DNA of 64,000 nucleotides from Homalodisca vitripennis (lineage: Eukaryota; Arthropoda; Insecta; Hemiptera; Cicadellidae): the NCBI RefSeq assembly GCF_021130785.1, contig NW_025777643.1:23419-87418 (forward strand), in the 5' to 3' direction. Below are positions 11,263 to 23,186 of this stretch, piece by piece (position 1 is the first letter of the stretch; each line of letters opens with the position of its first letter). Under the pieces are notes generated by a model. It had not been told where the DNA came from. It saw only the letters and a list, made by a program, of their open reading frames with translations, and searched no databases. The position numbers and the translations under genes were made by a program.

Positions 11263-12357
11263 CTACTTAAAATGGTTGTGTCGTCTGCATATAATATAGT
11301 TTTTAGAATTGACTGAGAAAGGTAAGTCATTGATAGCTACCAAAAACAAAAGTGGTCCGAGAACAGAGCCCTGAGGAACTCCATACTCAACCAAGAGCTC
11401 TCCTGACCACCTTCCCTCGGCAAATACTTTCTGTCTAAGATTACTTAAGTATGATTCAAAAAAACTAACAACATTCTCACTTAAACCATAATATTTCAAT
11501 TTCATAAGGATGTCATTGTGATTTACACAATCAAACGCCCTGCTCAAGTCACAGAGAGTGGCCTGAGCAAAGTCTTTGTTTTCAAAAGCATTTAGCACAA
11601 ATTTAACAAGGCTGTCTATTGCATCAAAGGTGCTTTTTCCTGACCTAAAGCCAAATTGTGACATACTCAAGAAGCCATTACTTTCCAAAAAAATGCTAAT
11701 TTGATCGTATACCAAAATTTCAAATAATTTTGATAGTATTGGTATAACAGATACTGGGCGGTAACTATTTGGCTCGTTCTTGGGCCCCTTCTTATAAATA
11801 GGACAAATACGAGCTATTTTAAGTTTATTTGGGAAAACTCCCTCAAGTAGGCAGAGGTTCAAACAGTATGAAAAAGGTTCGGCTAAAGTTGTTATCACCT
11901 GTTTTATAAGAAAATTTGACATATCATATATATCACAGCTATTGGAGTTACTCAGACGCTTGGCAGCATTTATTATGTCATTGGGAGATATATGTTTCCA
12001 AGTAAATGAGAAAGATGGAATTAAATGTTTCCGAACAAGATCTTGAGTACTCGGAGCATGTTTTGACATATTTATTTTTTGTTTAATATTTTTCACGGAA
12101 TTTATAAAGAAATCATTAAAGTCATCAGGAGGTATACCACTTGTTACTTTACTACCATTTTCTATGTTATTATTTATTATTCTCCATGCTGCCTTACACT
12201 TATTATTACTGGACTCTATAAGTTCAGAATTGTACAACATTTTGGCATCTACTATTGCTTGTCTATATTCTCTTTGTAAGGTCTTAATATGTTGCTGAAG
12301 CTCATTGCTGGTAGTATCTCCATTCAGTGACTTTAAAAAGAAAAGTCTATCCCTCAT
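11263..12357 (-). pseudogene. LINE A reverse transcriptase, core
   Basis: Contains RICPIYKKGPKNEPNSYRPV, FGFRSGKSTFDAI, LCDLSRAFDCVNHNDIL and YGVPQGSVLGPLLF, the ordered motifs of non-LTR reverse transcriptases. The catalytic YADD is encoded at about 11285-11298 (LYADDTT) but one frame away from the preceding block. Confidence 0.9.
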
Positions 12358-12425
12358 GGAAGATAATTCATTGTTGAACCACTTATTTTTTATCTGTGCA
12401 TAATTTTTTTCTAAACTTAACCATT

Positions 12426-13271
12426 TTAATTAACTAAAATAGAAAATATTACTTCAAATACTAACTCTGCATTGTATTTACCTGAAATACAATGAGTGAT
12501 CAGGCTCAGCCAATCATATGAAGCCAATCTAATGGCTAATTCATTGATTGCAGTTTTTGGAAAAGAGACTGTTTTATAGTTGGAGTCAAATTTAACAGCT
12601 ACAGTGTCCTGATATTTGTCATAAATTTTATTTGTCAGATTAATTAAAATTGCATCATGGTCTGAGAAAATAAAAGGAACTACATTACACGACAAAACAC
12701 ATTTTCTATGACAGTTAACAAAAACATTATCTAAGCAGTTATGACCTCGTGTAGAGTTGTTGTTCAAGTGATAAAAATTATGTTGTCGAAGGATGTTGAG
12801 CATACCTTTGACAGATTTTTTATTTGTATTTACATCAAAATTAATATTTATGTCCCCACCGACTATGACAGTATAGTTTGGCCACTTAGATGTATAAGAA
12901 AGCAAATTTTCCAGGGTTTCAAGAAAAATATTGTAATCGCCTGCTGTGGAGTGGTATAAAGATATTATTAAAACTTTCAATTCATCTATAAAAACTGCAC
13001 AACATTCAAAATGAAATTCTATGCAGAAACTATTCACATCACATGGTCTTGACTGAACCTGATCATTTACAAAGATCAGGCAACCACCTCTACTATGAGA
13101 ATTCCGGCAATAGGCTGAGATGCAACTAAATCCACTTGGGAAGGAAGATGGCAATTCAGCAGGGTTAAGCCAATGCTCTGATAAACAAATGAAAATTAAA
13201 TTTGAAACATTAGTTAAAGAGGTCTCTAACAGTAATGTTTTGATTCTGAGCCCTTGAACATTCAAAAACAT
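12426..13271 (-). pseudogene. LINE A endonuclease domain
   Basis: An APE-type (EEP family) endonuclease: LNVQGLR (metal/DNA-binding start), LSEHWL, GGDININ and SDHDAILI. It would nick the target DNA for reverse transcription. It lies just upstream of the RT frame on the minus strand. Confidence 0.88.
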
Positions 13272-13339
13272 CCCAAAATAATTGTTAATATGGTTATTAT
13301 GATTCTTATTTGCTTCACATGATAGACTATTGCTATTAA

Positions 13340-13993
13340 CTAAGGCTTTGTTACATGGTGTTTGTTTTTCCTTAAAAAATAACTATTTTCAGCCTGAGGC
13401 TCTCTTGTAACATGATTGCACTCATTCACTAATTTTTGCATCAAAATAATTTTGTCAGTGTTTGGTGTATTAAAGCCCTGTACTGGTGAAGAAATACTAT
13501 TATTCACAAGAGTTGAGGACAGCAAAGATGTTCCAGGACTTTCCTCCGGAGGGAGACAGGCAGAGTATCCTCGTAGAGGTGTCTGTTGGTTTGACTCTGA
13601 GAGTTGGACATTTGGTTCCGACTGGGACGACTGCTGTAATTCTTCCAAACTATTCTCTCTAGAAGTGGGCCTGGTAGTCTGCCTTGGGAAGAGTGTAATC
13701 CTGCCACTGCCACAGCTGTTCACAGTTGAAGGGGAACTGGTGGTATTCTCCTGTGGGGTTATCTTCAAAGTCATTTGACTGATCTCAGTCACAGATGGGC
13801 TTTTTATGTGACCTGGTGGGGGTGTCTGCTGGCCACTCTCACTACTATCCAAAGCCGGGGGATCCGCAGATGTTCCTGAAGGAACATTTGATGTTAGGGA
13901 ACCAATAGCCTGGACTATTGTTCTGGCAAGTAATCTTTTCCCCATCTTGTTTAGGTGCATTCCATGTCGAGTAAAATATACCAAATATACCAA
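13340..13993 (-). pseudogene. LINE A ORF1 C-terminus
   Basis: Begins inside the last block of an SGNH esterase (TRHGMHLNKMG). A Ser/Thr/Pro-rich linker with QQTPPPGHIKSPSV follows, and it ends NSYFLRKNKHHVTKP. The same layout is complete in LINE C. Confidence 0.75.
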
Positions 13994-15197
13994 TGCTTAA
14001 TAAATAGCTCAATGAACCCAGGGATGCAGAATACGTTTGACCACTAAAATTTCCCCAGGACACTATTTTTTATGTACATTTTCCAGCTATAACAATACAT
14101 CCGTACAGCAGTATTGCTGGGGCTTGCTGTTGTTAGTTAGCCCTACCAATTAAATTTTGATGTTAAACATTATTTCAATAACATTTATTTATTGGTATCT
14201 TAAAAAAGAAAATAAATTTGATAAAACAGTGTTCCCTAAAATTCTAGAACTAATACTAAAACTAGAAGGTAAGAAAGCAATGCTATTTCCATGATTAGTA
14301 AAATAATTTAAGAGATAACGCTCATTTCAAAGCTGACAGCAGCACTGATATGACACATTCACAGAGAAACATTGTTCTAACATCATAGGGAAAACAATTC
14401 CCACCCCTCCTCTCCAACCCCTCCACAGCCCTATCCCCACCCTGCCCGCCAGTATGTGTTGGGAGTAAGTGATCAACACGCATGGGATATGGCAGATTTT
14501 ATTGTATATCAGAATATAGGAAAATAATTATTAATATCAAAATTAAAAAGATTTGACTATTTTACTGAATGAAAAAATGAACATTAAAGGGTCTACAAAT
14601 ATATGTATATTTGTTCATTTATCTAAATACTATACATTTAATGTAACATTATTTTTAACTCTTAGACATAAAACATGTTATTTTACACCCTGTTTTATAA
14701 GTTATGAAATGTATTATTATTATTATTAAGTGTTATGTATTAACTCTCTTTTAATTGGAATAAAAAAAACGAATTCTAAATATGAGTGTACATCAAAAGG
14801 GTACAAAACTAAATAGTAACCTATTATGTTGAAATAATAGTATAAATAATACTTTCCTCAAAACAGTGACATGTGCCCTATGTATATAATCATTACCTAT
14901 ATTAACTACCAAGTGTTTCGATTAATCAAGAAGATATTTTGGAGAACACTTATCGATGACATTTAAGAGTTTGTTTGCTACTTGTACATAGTCGTGAGTC
15001 ATGACCAAATTAATTTTTCTATTCTTGTATTTTTTTTTAAATCTAACAGGAAAATGTTTGGAAGAAAATGGAGTTCATATATGTGTATAAAGATTAAAAT
15101 ACTATTTATTGTAACCATGTATTATTTAGCATAAAAATGCCCAAATTATATTTGTATAATTTTCTTACATTACATTTTGAATTTTATCTTTATTGCA
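13991..15197 (+). other. intron, AT-rich, with one C-rich patch
   Basis: No coding signal. A pyrimidine tract rich in CCCACCCC lies at about 14397-14450. Confidence 0.55.
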
Positions 15198-15292
15198 GGT
15201 CGACAAAATATTTGAAAATCTAGTAAACTACCACAACACTTCTGTAAGAGACTTGAGGTGTCATCTCTCTTATAGTACTGACCAAGTTATAT
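15198..15292 (+). pseudogene. partial duplicate of the TPP2 exon at 15457
   Basis: After an acceptor (ttgcag) it encodes VDKIFENLVNYHNTSVRDLR, against VEKAFENLVNYHDSPDRDVR in the true exon. After about 90 bp it loses similarity and runs into stops. The spacing to the true exon is about 257 bp. Being spliced in would truncate the protein. Confidence 0.85.
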
Positions 15293-15456
15293 TAGTAGAA
15301 CTTTACACATAACTTAGTTATGGTAGGAAGGGTTAATTCAATTTGAACATTGAGTTTAGCTCCAGTTCACCTTCCTTTTATGCCGTGTATGGTATCTGAC
15401 ACTGTCTCAGACTTAAATTTTCATACATTATATTTTAACATGTTTCGGTGTTGCAG

Positions 15457-15637
15457 GTAGAGAAAGCATTTGAAAATCTAGTGAACTATCACGACTCTCC
15501 TGACAGAGACGTGAGATTTCACATCTCCTGTGGTCCTGGCCACAACAAAGGCATCCACATCAGAAACGGTGTTCAGGATGTGCCCAAAGAATACACAGTT
15601 TCTGTGGAGCCATTCTTCGCTGATGCTGACAATGTAG
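15457..15637 (+). CDS. TPP2: TPP2 exon, linker to the beta-sandwich domain
   Basis: Acceptor ttgcag, donor gttagt. Encodes VEKAFENLVNYHDSP... through YTVSVEPFFADADNV and ends one base into a Glu codon. Matches the family stretch that begins VDKAYDYL. A damaged copy of its 5' half lies just upstream. Confidence 0.93.
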
Positions 15638-15794
15638 GTTAGTCTTTGTACAAAAATTACTTTTTATTATTAATGTTTCATCACATTTTGTATTCAAATG
15701 TAATAATATCCTTATAACTCAATATATATTTTATAAATAGAGTCAGTGAAGAATATTTTTATATCAGGGCTTATTGAACTGGATGATTAGACCA
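15638..15794 (+). other. intron between exon 15457-15637 and the LINE relic
   Basis: AT-rich; nothing seen. Confidence 0.5.
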
Positions 15795-16984
15795 TCAGAT
15801 ATAACATTGGATTCGTACCTGATCACTATTCTGGGAAAATCCTGTCTTTTGAGTTTCCTTGAGGAATAGAACCTTGTGGATCATGCAGCTTGTGAGTATC
15901 CTCCTGCATGTGGTATCCATCAGCTGCATGTTGAGAGCCTTCTGATACATGGACACATGATAAAAAAAGCCTAAGATTGAAAATGAATGATATGGCAGAA
16001 TTCTGGGGAGCTTTTTTGTTTGATAAATGTCCCTGCCTGAAATGTTGTTACCATATGCAGGATAAGAATAATGAAACACCGGTAAAATCAGTGATAGCAT
16101 CAGTTGTTGCTTGTTGCTGTGGTCTCTGGTGATCCTGCACAGCTCTCTCAGCCTGCCTCACTAAAGGGGGAGATGCAGTATACAAATCAATAGATATCAC
16201 TGAGTTTCAGCCCATTCACCATTGACCATCTAACAACTCCCTCTAAGTAAAGATGTTATTGACCAGTGGTGGCTGTTGTAATTATGTCAGGATCATAAGA
16301 GTATGTATGCAGTTGAGAATCATCAGCATATAAATAACCCATTCAGTTCTCCAAACAGGCAGGAAAATGTACCGTGTACAGAATCGGTCCCAGACAGCTA
16401 CCTTGAGGAACACCTCTCTTCCTTATAAACAGACTAGACTGTCCAGGTCACTCCCTGTCTTGGTGACCTGCAGTCTGTCACTCAATTAAGACCCATTCAA
16501 TTGACCATGTCATCACTGACTCCATCCCAATGCAGCTTTGCTAATAACATACCATGGTGCATTGAATCAAAAGCCTTTGAGTAATCTAACGTTGTAAGGG
16601 AACTTTGTCATGTCAGTTGGCAGGTTGGTTAGAGTAGTGCAGGTATTGTGATTTTTTTCTAAAGTCTGATTTTAATTTTGGCAATAATGCAGCTTGATTT
16701 ACAAAGTTCATTATTTGTTTCACAACTATTTTCTCAAGGATCTTTGACATAGCTGGTAATATTGATATTGGTCACAATTACTCGAATGTGAGTGGTGCTG
16801 TCATCTTTAGTAGGGGGGTGTACTGTTCTTAATTTCCAATTCTCTGGAAAAACTGCACTTTTCAGAGATTCATTGATGAGGTGTATTATAACTGCTCCTA
16901 TTGCAAAAGGATTTATGGATTTAACCTTTTGGTTAGATATCCCATTTTTACCAACTCCCGTTTATTTTATTTTATTTGTAGATG
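15795..16984 (-). mobile_element. degenerate non-LTR retrotransposon relic
   Basis: Minus-strand translation in several frames gives decayed reverse transcriptase motifs: YSKAFDSMHHGML (about 16550-16600), a 'QGSCLGPILYTVH'-like block (about 16380-16420), YADDSQLHT (about 16310-16340) and a thumb-like LILPVFHYSYPAYGNN near 16040-16090. Many stops and frameshifts make it an old copy. Family not determined. Confidence 0.65.
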
Positions 16985-17900
16985 ATTTCGCTTCTTCTGA
17001 GTCAAGTTCAAGATTCAAGATGTCTTTATTAGTCATTAAGCAACATAACAAGTTACAATAGACTTTGTCAAACTATTGGGCAGTAATACTTGAAAAAATA
17101 ATAATTTTGGAACAAGAGACATTTTTAAATTAACAGGAACGTTGTATAAAACATAAGAACTTACAAAACTACCAACTGGTATAAATGGAGAGTAGTCGTC
17201 AGAAATTATTTAAGAAATAATTCTAAAAAATCTAAAACAGAAATTGAACAAGAAACACAAAGAACATATACAATTAAAACTGAATGAAAAATGTAACAAT
17301 ATAAATAATTAAAATATGTAAATCAGGTGGTTAAAACTTAAAATCTAAAACAATAAAACAACAGTTTAAAACTTAAAACTTGACTAGATAAAATTAAAAA
17401 CTTAAGGAACTAATATCACAGGCCAAATATTCATTTACAGAGTAAAATGCCTTTCCTTTAAGCCATTTGCTTACAGCGCTTTTGAACCTATTTATATTTA
17501 CAATCCATCCTTCTTTTGGTAATTTATTAAATAGTTTTATTTTCATATAGATATGACTACCTTTTTTTTTCCAAGCCTGGTCCTAGGGAGCTCTAACATG
17601 TACTGTTTTCTAGTTTTATAAGTTCCATAAAAGCTTGCAGGCAAGATTCCCTTTCATTCAAATTTTGTATAATTCTTATTGCCTTTCTTTACCAGACAAA
17701 CACTCTATTTGAATGGCAACTATTTCCCCATAAAGTAATTCCATAGACTAAGTGGGAGTGGAAAAAAGGCATAGTAGGAGGTTATTAGCATTTCTTCAGT
17801 GGTAAAACTAAATTCATTTATCAGATTACTTTATATTTTTCCCTTGTAAACATTCGACACAGTTTCATCAACTTTATGGAACTTTACAATTTCCAGTTAC
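16985..17900 (-). mobile_element. CR1-like LINE D, 3' fragment
   Basis: On the minus strand the ORF2 C-terminus reads [21 protein letters not shown] (about 17410-17500), equivalent to LINE A 'FKQKLYSWLLVNPFYSLKEF'. The 3' end near 16990-17035 has AATAAAG followed by a repeated TTGAA(T)C tail. It is 5'-truncated near 17900 and carries frame breaks. Confidence 0.75.
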
Positions 17901-18130
17901 TGTTATGGCTAAGAGTCCGAATACTTTTTACCAGGAATGATGGTAACCGTGTAATGTACTTGTACGGATTTACAATCATACGTTACAGAGTACTCCTAAA
18001 ATGGTACAGGTACAAGTTCTAGTTACTGTTAAGAGTTCGAATAATGTGTACCAAGAACGGTGGTAAGCGTGTAAAGTATCTGTATCGTAAACGCATCTAC
18101 AACAGTATCCTGTATCGGGTACTTTTGGTT
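17895..18130 (+). repeat. diverged tandem duplication, about 115-bp period
   Basis: Blocks containing agttactgtta...gagt(c/t)cgaata...taccaagaacg/aggaatg...ggtaa(c/g)cgtgtaa(t/a)gta run twice, starting near 17897 and 18015. Origin unknown. It could be the end of a non-autonomous transposon. Confidence 0.5.
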
Positions 18131-18180
18131 TATGGTAACTTGCACTCTCTGTACAGACGAGTAACCAGTACAAAAATTAT

Positions 18181-19700
18181 TTTTTTATATTAGACCTGAC
18201 GTGATCAGTTGTCACAATAGTAAGTTGCCAAGCTCTGAGCAGTTCTGTACTGTGTTAGTTTGTTGACATTCGTCACTACGAGGCTCTGGGCACTCTGGCA
18301 ATTGCACATTAAAACAAACAGTTACTGGTTATAGTGAATTAACAAAACTTGCTTAATTCAATCTGTGTTAAAAATGTAATGTTTTAATTGGTGATTTACA
18401 AAATTACACACTGTGACCAATGCCGAATTATGTAGGCCACACAGTCAAGAGTTAAAGTTAAGATGGTAATTTAATAACAACCTTTTCATATTATTCTTAA
18501 ATTTATAAAGCACAACTACAATTACAGTACACATTTATCTTATCTTCTATAAACATTTAGTTTTAATCCGATCACAAGTTATGAATTTTTAAAGTTTGAG
18601 TTTGGTAGAAAATTTACCTAAAACTGTATTTCTTTTGTTTTTTTGTTATCGATATAAGAACTGGAAGTTATTGTTATTAAACAGTTTGATATGTACAAAC
18701 ACAGAAATAAACAAGCTATTTAACATAACTGCTGTTATTGTAGCTTAATTAGTTAGTTTGCGGTCAACTTTCAAACTAGGATACCTATACTTTTGATCTG
18801 AGAGTAGGTATCAAGATTTAGTTTCGGTCTTAATTTGTGTTTTAAATTTAATTATTTTGTGCAATATTTTGTTAATATTATGATTAAATTTTGGTTTAGT
18901 TAAATACATTTCATATAAACTGTATGTGTTACAGGTTTTAATTATCCCTGTATAAGCTTCTCCTGGTGATTTGTGGTAGAGTGGTTTTACTATCAACATT
19001 ATATCCTCTGATCTGATCTTTGCCTTCCTGTTATTAGTTCAGAAGTACAATATTTAACGATTTTATGGCCTAGTATTTAAAAAATTTCCCAGGGGAGGGT
19101 CCCCGGACCTTCTGCTAGTATAGGGGGGGTTTCCATACCCCTGACTTTCCAGTTCTGGAAACCCCCCAGGGAAGATTTCATATATATTATATTATCTTAT
19201 AAATGTAAATATACCACCAACTATTGTATAAGACATATCAAAGCCTGAGTTGTAGCAAATTTATGGTTGTTTATGCACTTAAGTCTGAGATATATTGTTT
19301 AAACTTTGCGTGAGTATAGGAGATTAGTTTCTTCAGTTAACACCAGTATTCAAATTATTACTTCAGATTATTATTAATAAATAATAAAGGGAAAGGATTA
19401 GGCTTGCTTCGTATGTCTCATACTCTAATAGAAATCAGACTCAGGTAGTACGAGAAAATTATTGTCAAACCACATTATTTCAGATTTCTCAAATGTCTTA
19501 TTCCTGAATACTGTGATCATGGTATCGTGTTGGGTCCTAAGTATATGGTTTAGTTTAACTTTTAATTCAAACAAGCAGTAAATTCATAGTTTTTTTATTT
19601 TTCCGGTCGGATGGACCTTTTATATTACATATTCTTCAAAGTGAAACTAAAGCTGTTATCTTTATGATTATAATATACATTATTATCAAGTGTAACTCAT
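18181..19700 (+). other. intron with one strong hairpin
   Basis: No coding signal. A hairpin with GGGGGGTTTCCA pairing TGGAAACCCCCC lies at about 19124-19168. Confidence 0.55.
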
Positions 19701-19709
19701 ATTTTCCAG

Positions 19710-19866
19710 AACCAGAAAGGAAAATTGACTTCCAGATGTCTCTAGTGCTAGCTTGTAGTGCATCTTGGGTACAACATCCATCCCACTTCGAAATGATGAA
19801 CATATCCAGAGCAATATCCATCAGAGTGGATCCTAGAGGATTAGCTCCAGGAGTTCACAACATATG
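19710..19866 (+). CDS. TPP2: TPP2 exon, beta-sandwich region
   Basis: Acceptor ttccag, donor gtatga. Encodes PERKIDFQMSLVL, SASWVQHPSHFEMMN and IRVDPRGLAPGVHNI, closely matching the family motif SSWVQCPSHLELMN...IRVDPRGL. It ends two bases into a Cys codon. Its last 120 bp are repeated immediately downstream. Confidence 0.95.
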
Positions 19867-19895
19867 GTATGAGTTAAATTTACCACTAAATATCT

Positions 19896-20040
19896 TTAGT
19901 GCTAGCTTGTAGTGCTTCTTGGGTACAACATCCATCCCACTTCGAAATGATGAACATATCCAGAGCAATATCCATCAGAGTGGATCCTAGAGGGTTACCT
20001 CCAGGAGTTCACAACACATGGTATGAGTTAAATTCATCAT
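19896..20040 (+). pseudogene. partial duplicate of TPP2 exon 19710-19866
   Basis: Starting at agtgctagcttgtagtgc (19898) the sequence repeats the exon from agtgctag (19744) at a period of 154 bp, through the exon end and donor (acatggtatgagttaaatt). Only a few substitutions separate the copies (for example gcttct for gcatct, gggttacctcc for ggattagctcc), so it is young. It lacks the first 35 bp of the exon. tatctttag precedes it as a possible weak acceptor. Confidence 0.9.
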
Positions 20041-20390
20041 TAAAATTTTAGTGCTGTGTTTTGTTTCTTAACTTCATTAATCATTTTATATCTGATATCC
20101 TATATATCAAATATCTGCCTCTGGGTACGTGTTACTGTAATGTATAAGGTAAAATGGCAAATTATTGTATTTAGATTTTTTAGTAGTTAGGGTTACTGAG
20201 GCATTTGTACCATTTTGGCTTTATATTTTTTCTTCAGTTACTTTTAACAGAGGCCATGTTATTCTCGGCTTTTTTGACGTGTTGGTTTAGGGGAAAACAT
20301 GCATGGTGCTGCTATTTTTGTTAAAAAACCTGGCTTTAGAGATACTTTAAGAGATATTTATAGTTTCAATAAACATTGAATCACAAAAAG
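20041..20390 (+). other. intron, nothing recognised
   Basis: AT-rich; no coding or repeat signal seen. Confidence 0.5.
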
Positions 20391-20462
20391 TTTGCCAGGA
20401 CTCAAACCCGGACCTCTCACTTGCCGGGTGAATGTGCTACCATTACACCACAGATAGAAATA
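20391..20462 (-). repeat. tRNA-like SINE head
   Basis: On the minus strand the sequence has a box A-like TGGTGTAATGGTAGCAC and a box B-like GGGTTTGAGTCCTGG about 45 bases apart, as in tRNA-derived SINEs. The 5' acceptor stem does not pair well with the 3' side, so I do not call a working tRNA. Confidence 0.5.
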
Positions 20463-20955
20463 TGTTGCCTGTATGTCCTTTACTTTGGTTCCACTCTTCA
20501 AACTTCTCTGGAATCATCAGCATAGAGAAAAAATATTTACAGTAATATTACACTGTAATGTTGTTAGCTGTGTTTGTTCAATGTTCCAATGTTGTTTAGT
20601 TCAGTGTGTGCAATGAAGTTTTTTTGTATAAGTGACTGTTGTCATAGTGTCATAATGCTTACTGAGGTCCAGTGAAGTTGATCTGGAGTTAGATACAGAA
20701 ATGGAACCGGGTATTTCTTTTGATGAATTACTTGATGACATTAGTGATATATACACAACAACAACCTTTACTTTTAGAAGAAATTTATTTATTAGAGGTG
20801 TAGCATTAGGACCAATTATTTGTCCTCTGAATCATCATAACATATTTTATTTAGATAGTTTTAAAAGGTATAGATTAGTTTAAACTCAACCTAGTTGTTT
20901 AGGTGGTGATCTAGGCCTAAACTTGCTGCCAGACAGACAAGGCAAGTTTTGAGTG
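20463..20955 (+). other. intron, one small open frame of unknown meaning
   Basis: A 60-codon + strand frame starts at 20701 (MEPGISFDELLDDISD). It has no family resemblance I recognise and may be part of an old insertion. Confidence 0.35.
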
Positions 20956-21480
20956 AGGGTATGATAATATCTTTATTTACAATCTTTGAGATTATAAACA
21001 GTATCATTAAATACATTAACATCAGGAAAAGGTTTTTTGAAGATACTCTTCCAGCGTGTAGAATGGCCGGTCTAGAAGCCATTGATGTAGTGCTATCTTG
21101 AGTTCCTTTCCTCTTTTGGACAGCAGGTGAGGTGGTAGGAGATTGTGGAGCTTCATTCCCATATATGATGGTTTTCGCTCATAAAGCCTCAGACGATGTA
21201 CAGGAAGGTTGTAGAGGTGTACATTTCTGGTGTTGTAGTGGTGTACATCATTGGTCCTTGGAAGATTCTCCCCATCAGCGTACATTATTACTTCTTGAAT
21301 GTAAAGCGAAATGACAGTGAGAATCCTCAGAGACTTGAATGCCTCTCTACAGCTCTCCAGAGGTTCAGATATCAGGATACCAATATAATTTTGACAATGA
21401 GCCTAACTCTTAGCAAAGAGTTTATGGAAATAAAACTCATAATTTCATACATAGCTGTGCATTTCACGAAAATCCTTGTC
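20956..21480 (-). mobile_element. LINE E, 3' fragment
   Basis: Minus-strand frame 21022-21285 encodes HHYNTRN...LPVHRLRLYERKPSYMG and IALHQWLLDRPFYTLEEYL, the C-terminus of LINE ORF2. It is closely related to LINE B (NYALPVHRLNIYEKQPSYIG, KWLLKRPFYSLEEF). The rest of the element is missing. Confidence 0.8.
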
Positions 21481-21957
21481 CAAACGCTGTAACTAAGACC
21501 CTCAGACAACACAACCTATTTATTACTTTTACTTGTTTTTTTACTGCAACCCTTTTAAGATTATTTACCGATTAAACTAATAGGTATACAGCCCAAACCT
21601 TGTCTAGTAGACATAACACTTTATCACCTACAAGTGGATTTAGTAAATGGGGTTCGGTGACTGTTCCAGAAATTTAAAAAGTTCATTGTAGTTATTTTCA
21701 ACATGGTGTTGATCCTAAAATCTACAACAAATGTATACTGGGCTCAGATTAGTTCCCAAGCAACTCCTTGGTTTTGTCTTGTCTGACTGGACAACTCAGG
21801 AATTAAATGTGCTATAGGGTTGAAATTTTGTATTCAACCGTAGTGAAGCCTGTTATGCAACATAAGGTGTAGTGTAATTTTACCTTGTATATATTTAAGA
21901 CCTATCATATAAATAAGTATATAGGAAATATTTTTGATACTGTAATATTTATAGATC
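21481..21957 (+). other. intron, nothing recognised
   Basis: No coding signal seen. Confidence 0.45.
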
Positions 21958-23027
21958 TTCATCATCATCATCATCATCTGACGTTTCCGTTATCACGGGT
22001 CGTCGTACACAGCCTCCTCCACTTTTGTCTGTCATTCCAGGTCTCCTCTTCCTCCACCTGCATTTTTCTGTAGTCCCCTTCTCTCTATGTCCTTCCACAC
22101 TTGGTCCTCCCATCTTCCTCTCTGTCTTCCTCTTGGTCTTCTTCCTCTTTCCTCCTTCTCCAGTGCTATTCTAGGCATTCTATTATCTCCCATCCTCTTC
22201 ACATGCCCCATCCACTGTATTCTTCTTCTTTCCATTGTCTCTTGCAGTGAAACTACCTTCAATCTTTCTCTGGTTATTTCGTTCCTTATTCTATCTCTTC
22301 TTGTAGTCTTCTCTATCCCTCTTAAAAATCTCATTTCTGCAGCTTGCAATCTGCTTAAATCATTTTTAGTCCACGTCCACGTCTCTGCTCCATATAATAA
22401 AATTGGTTGGAAATAAGATTTATACATCAATACTTTTGATTCTTTCCCAATGTTCCAACTCCACACAATCTTCTTCACCATATTGAAAAACTTTCCACTC
22501 TTCCATATTCTGTTTCCTATCTCTTCTCTTATTGTGCCCCTATCTGTTATGATACTTCCTAAATAACAGAAATTCTTCACCTTTTCAAGTCTTTTTCCTT
22601 CAACTAACATGTCTTTGTTATTTTCCTTCCTTTCTCTCTACTTCATTACTTTACATTTTTGTATGTTCATCTCTAAAACCATATTTCTTCGCTACTTTTG
22701 CCCATTTGTTCAACTCTCGTTCTAACTCTTCTTCCCTATTTTCCCATATCATTATGTCATCCGCATATGCTATCGTCTAAGTTCTTCTGCTCCTCTGTTT
22801 CCTTGTACTTCTAGAATAATTTCATCCATTATAATATTGAAAAGGAAAGGTGACAATATGCTTCCCTGCCTTACTCCTCTCTCTGTTTTAAAAGTTTCCG
22901 TATATTTTTCTTCAATTCTTACTCTGTTTTTACATATGCCGTACAGGTTCTTTATTCTTTCTACTATTCCCTCACGCAATCCTCTCTTTCTCATACTCTC
23001 CCATATTCTTTCTCTCAGTACCTTATC
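21958..23027 (-). mobile_element. RTE-like non-LTR retrotransposon, 5'-truncated
   Basis: Minus-strand blocks: SMRKRGLREGIVERIKNLYG, GVRQGSILSPFLFNIIMDEI, AYADDIMIW (about 22745-22775) and the C-terminal FCYLGSIITDRG ... LLYGAETWTWTKNDLSRLQ ... RRRIQWMGHVKRMGDNRMPR (22032-22610). The 3' end is a (GAT)n tract at 21958-21980, as in RTE-type elements. Clade assignment is inferred from these motifs and the tail. The 5' end abuts LINE B at 23027. Confidence 0.8.
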
Positions 23028-23186
23028 ATAGTCATAGTCATAGTCATAGTCATAAATCTTTATTACATATTCATTGAGAACAGTAATGAGTCAATCTTAA
23101 CCTAATCACTTTTGTTTGTCATTAAGTGAAATTCTACATTAAAAAGAACAATAATTAAAGAATTCAACAAATTAGGTCAATTTAAA

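Larger units (their letters stand above)
10128..13990 (-). mobile_element. CR1-like LINE A, 5'-truncated
   Basis: Read on the minus strand, from 5' to 3': the end of an SGNH esterase ORF1 (RHGMHLNKMGKRLLA, about 13970), an ORF1 C-terminal linker, an APE-type endonuclease, a reverse transcriptase, and an ORF2 C-terminus ending FYSLKEFFDCRTVSF (10476). A short repeated TTCTTA tail at about 10128-10140 marks the 3' end. Shared linker motifs (QTPPPGH, SYFLRK/NSYFLRK) put it in the same family as LINE C (27606-32225). Several frame breaks. The 5' end is cut inside the esterase near 13990. Confidence 0.88.

Noticed and set aside
20391..20462. Functional tRNA genes here and at 44199-44276
   Set aside because: A and B boxes are present, but the acceptor stems pair poorly and the two copies resemble SINE heads.
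22087..22416. Leu/Ser/Phe-rich + strand frame as a membrane protein
   Set aside because: Reverse complement of the RTE-like reverse transcriptase; composition is an artefact of antisense reading.
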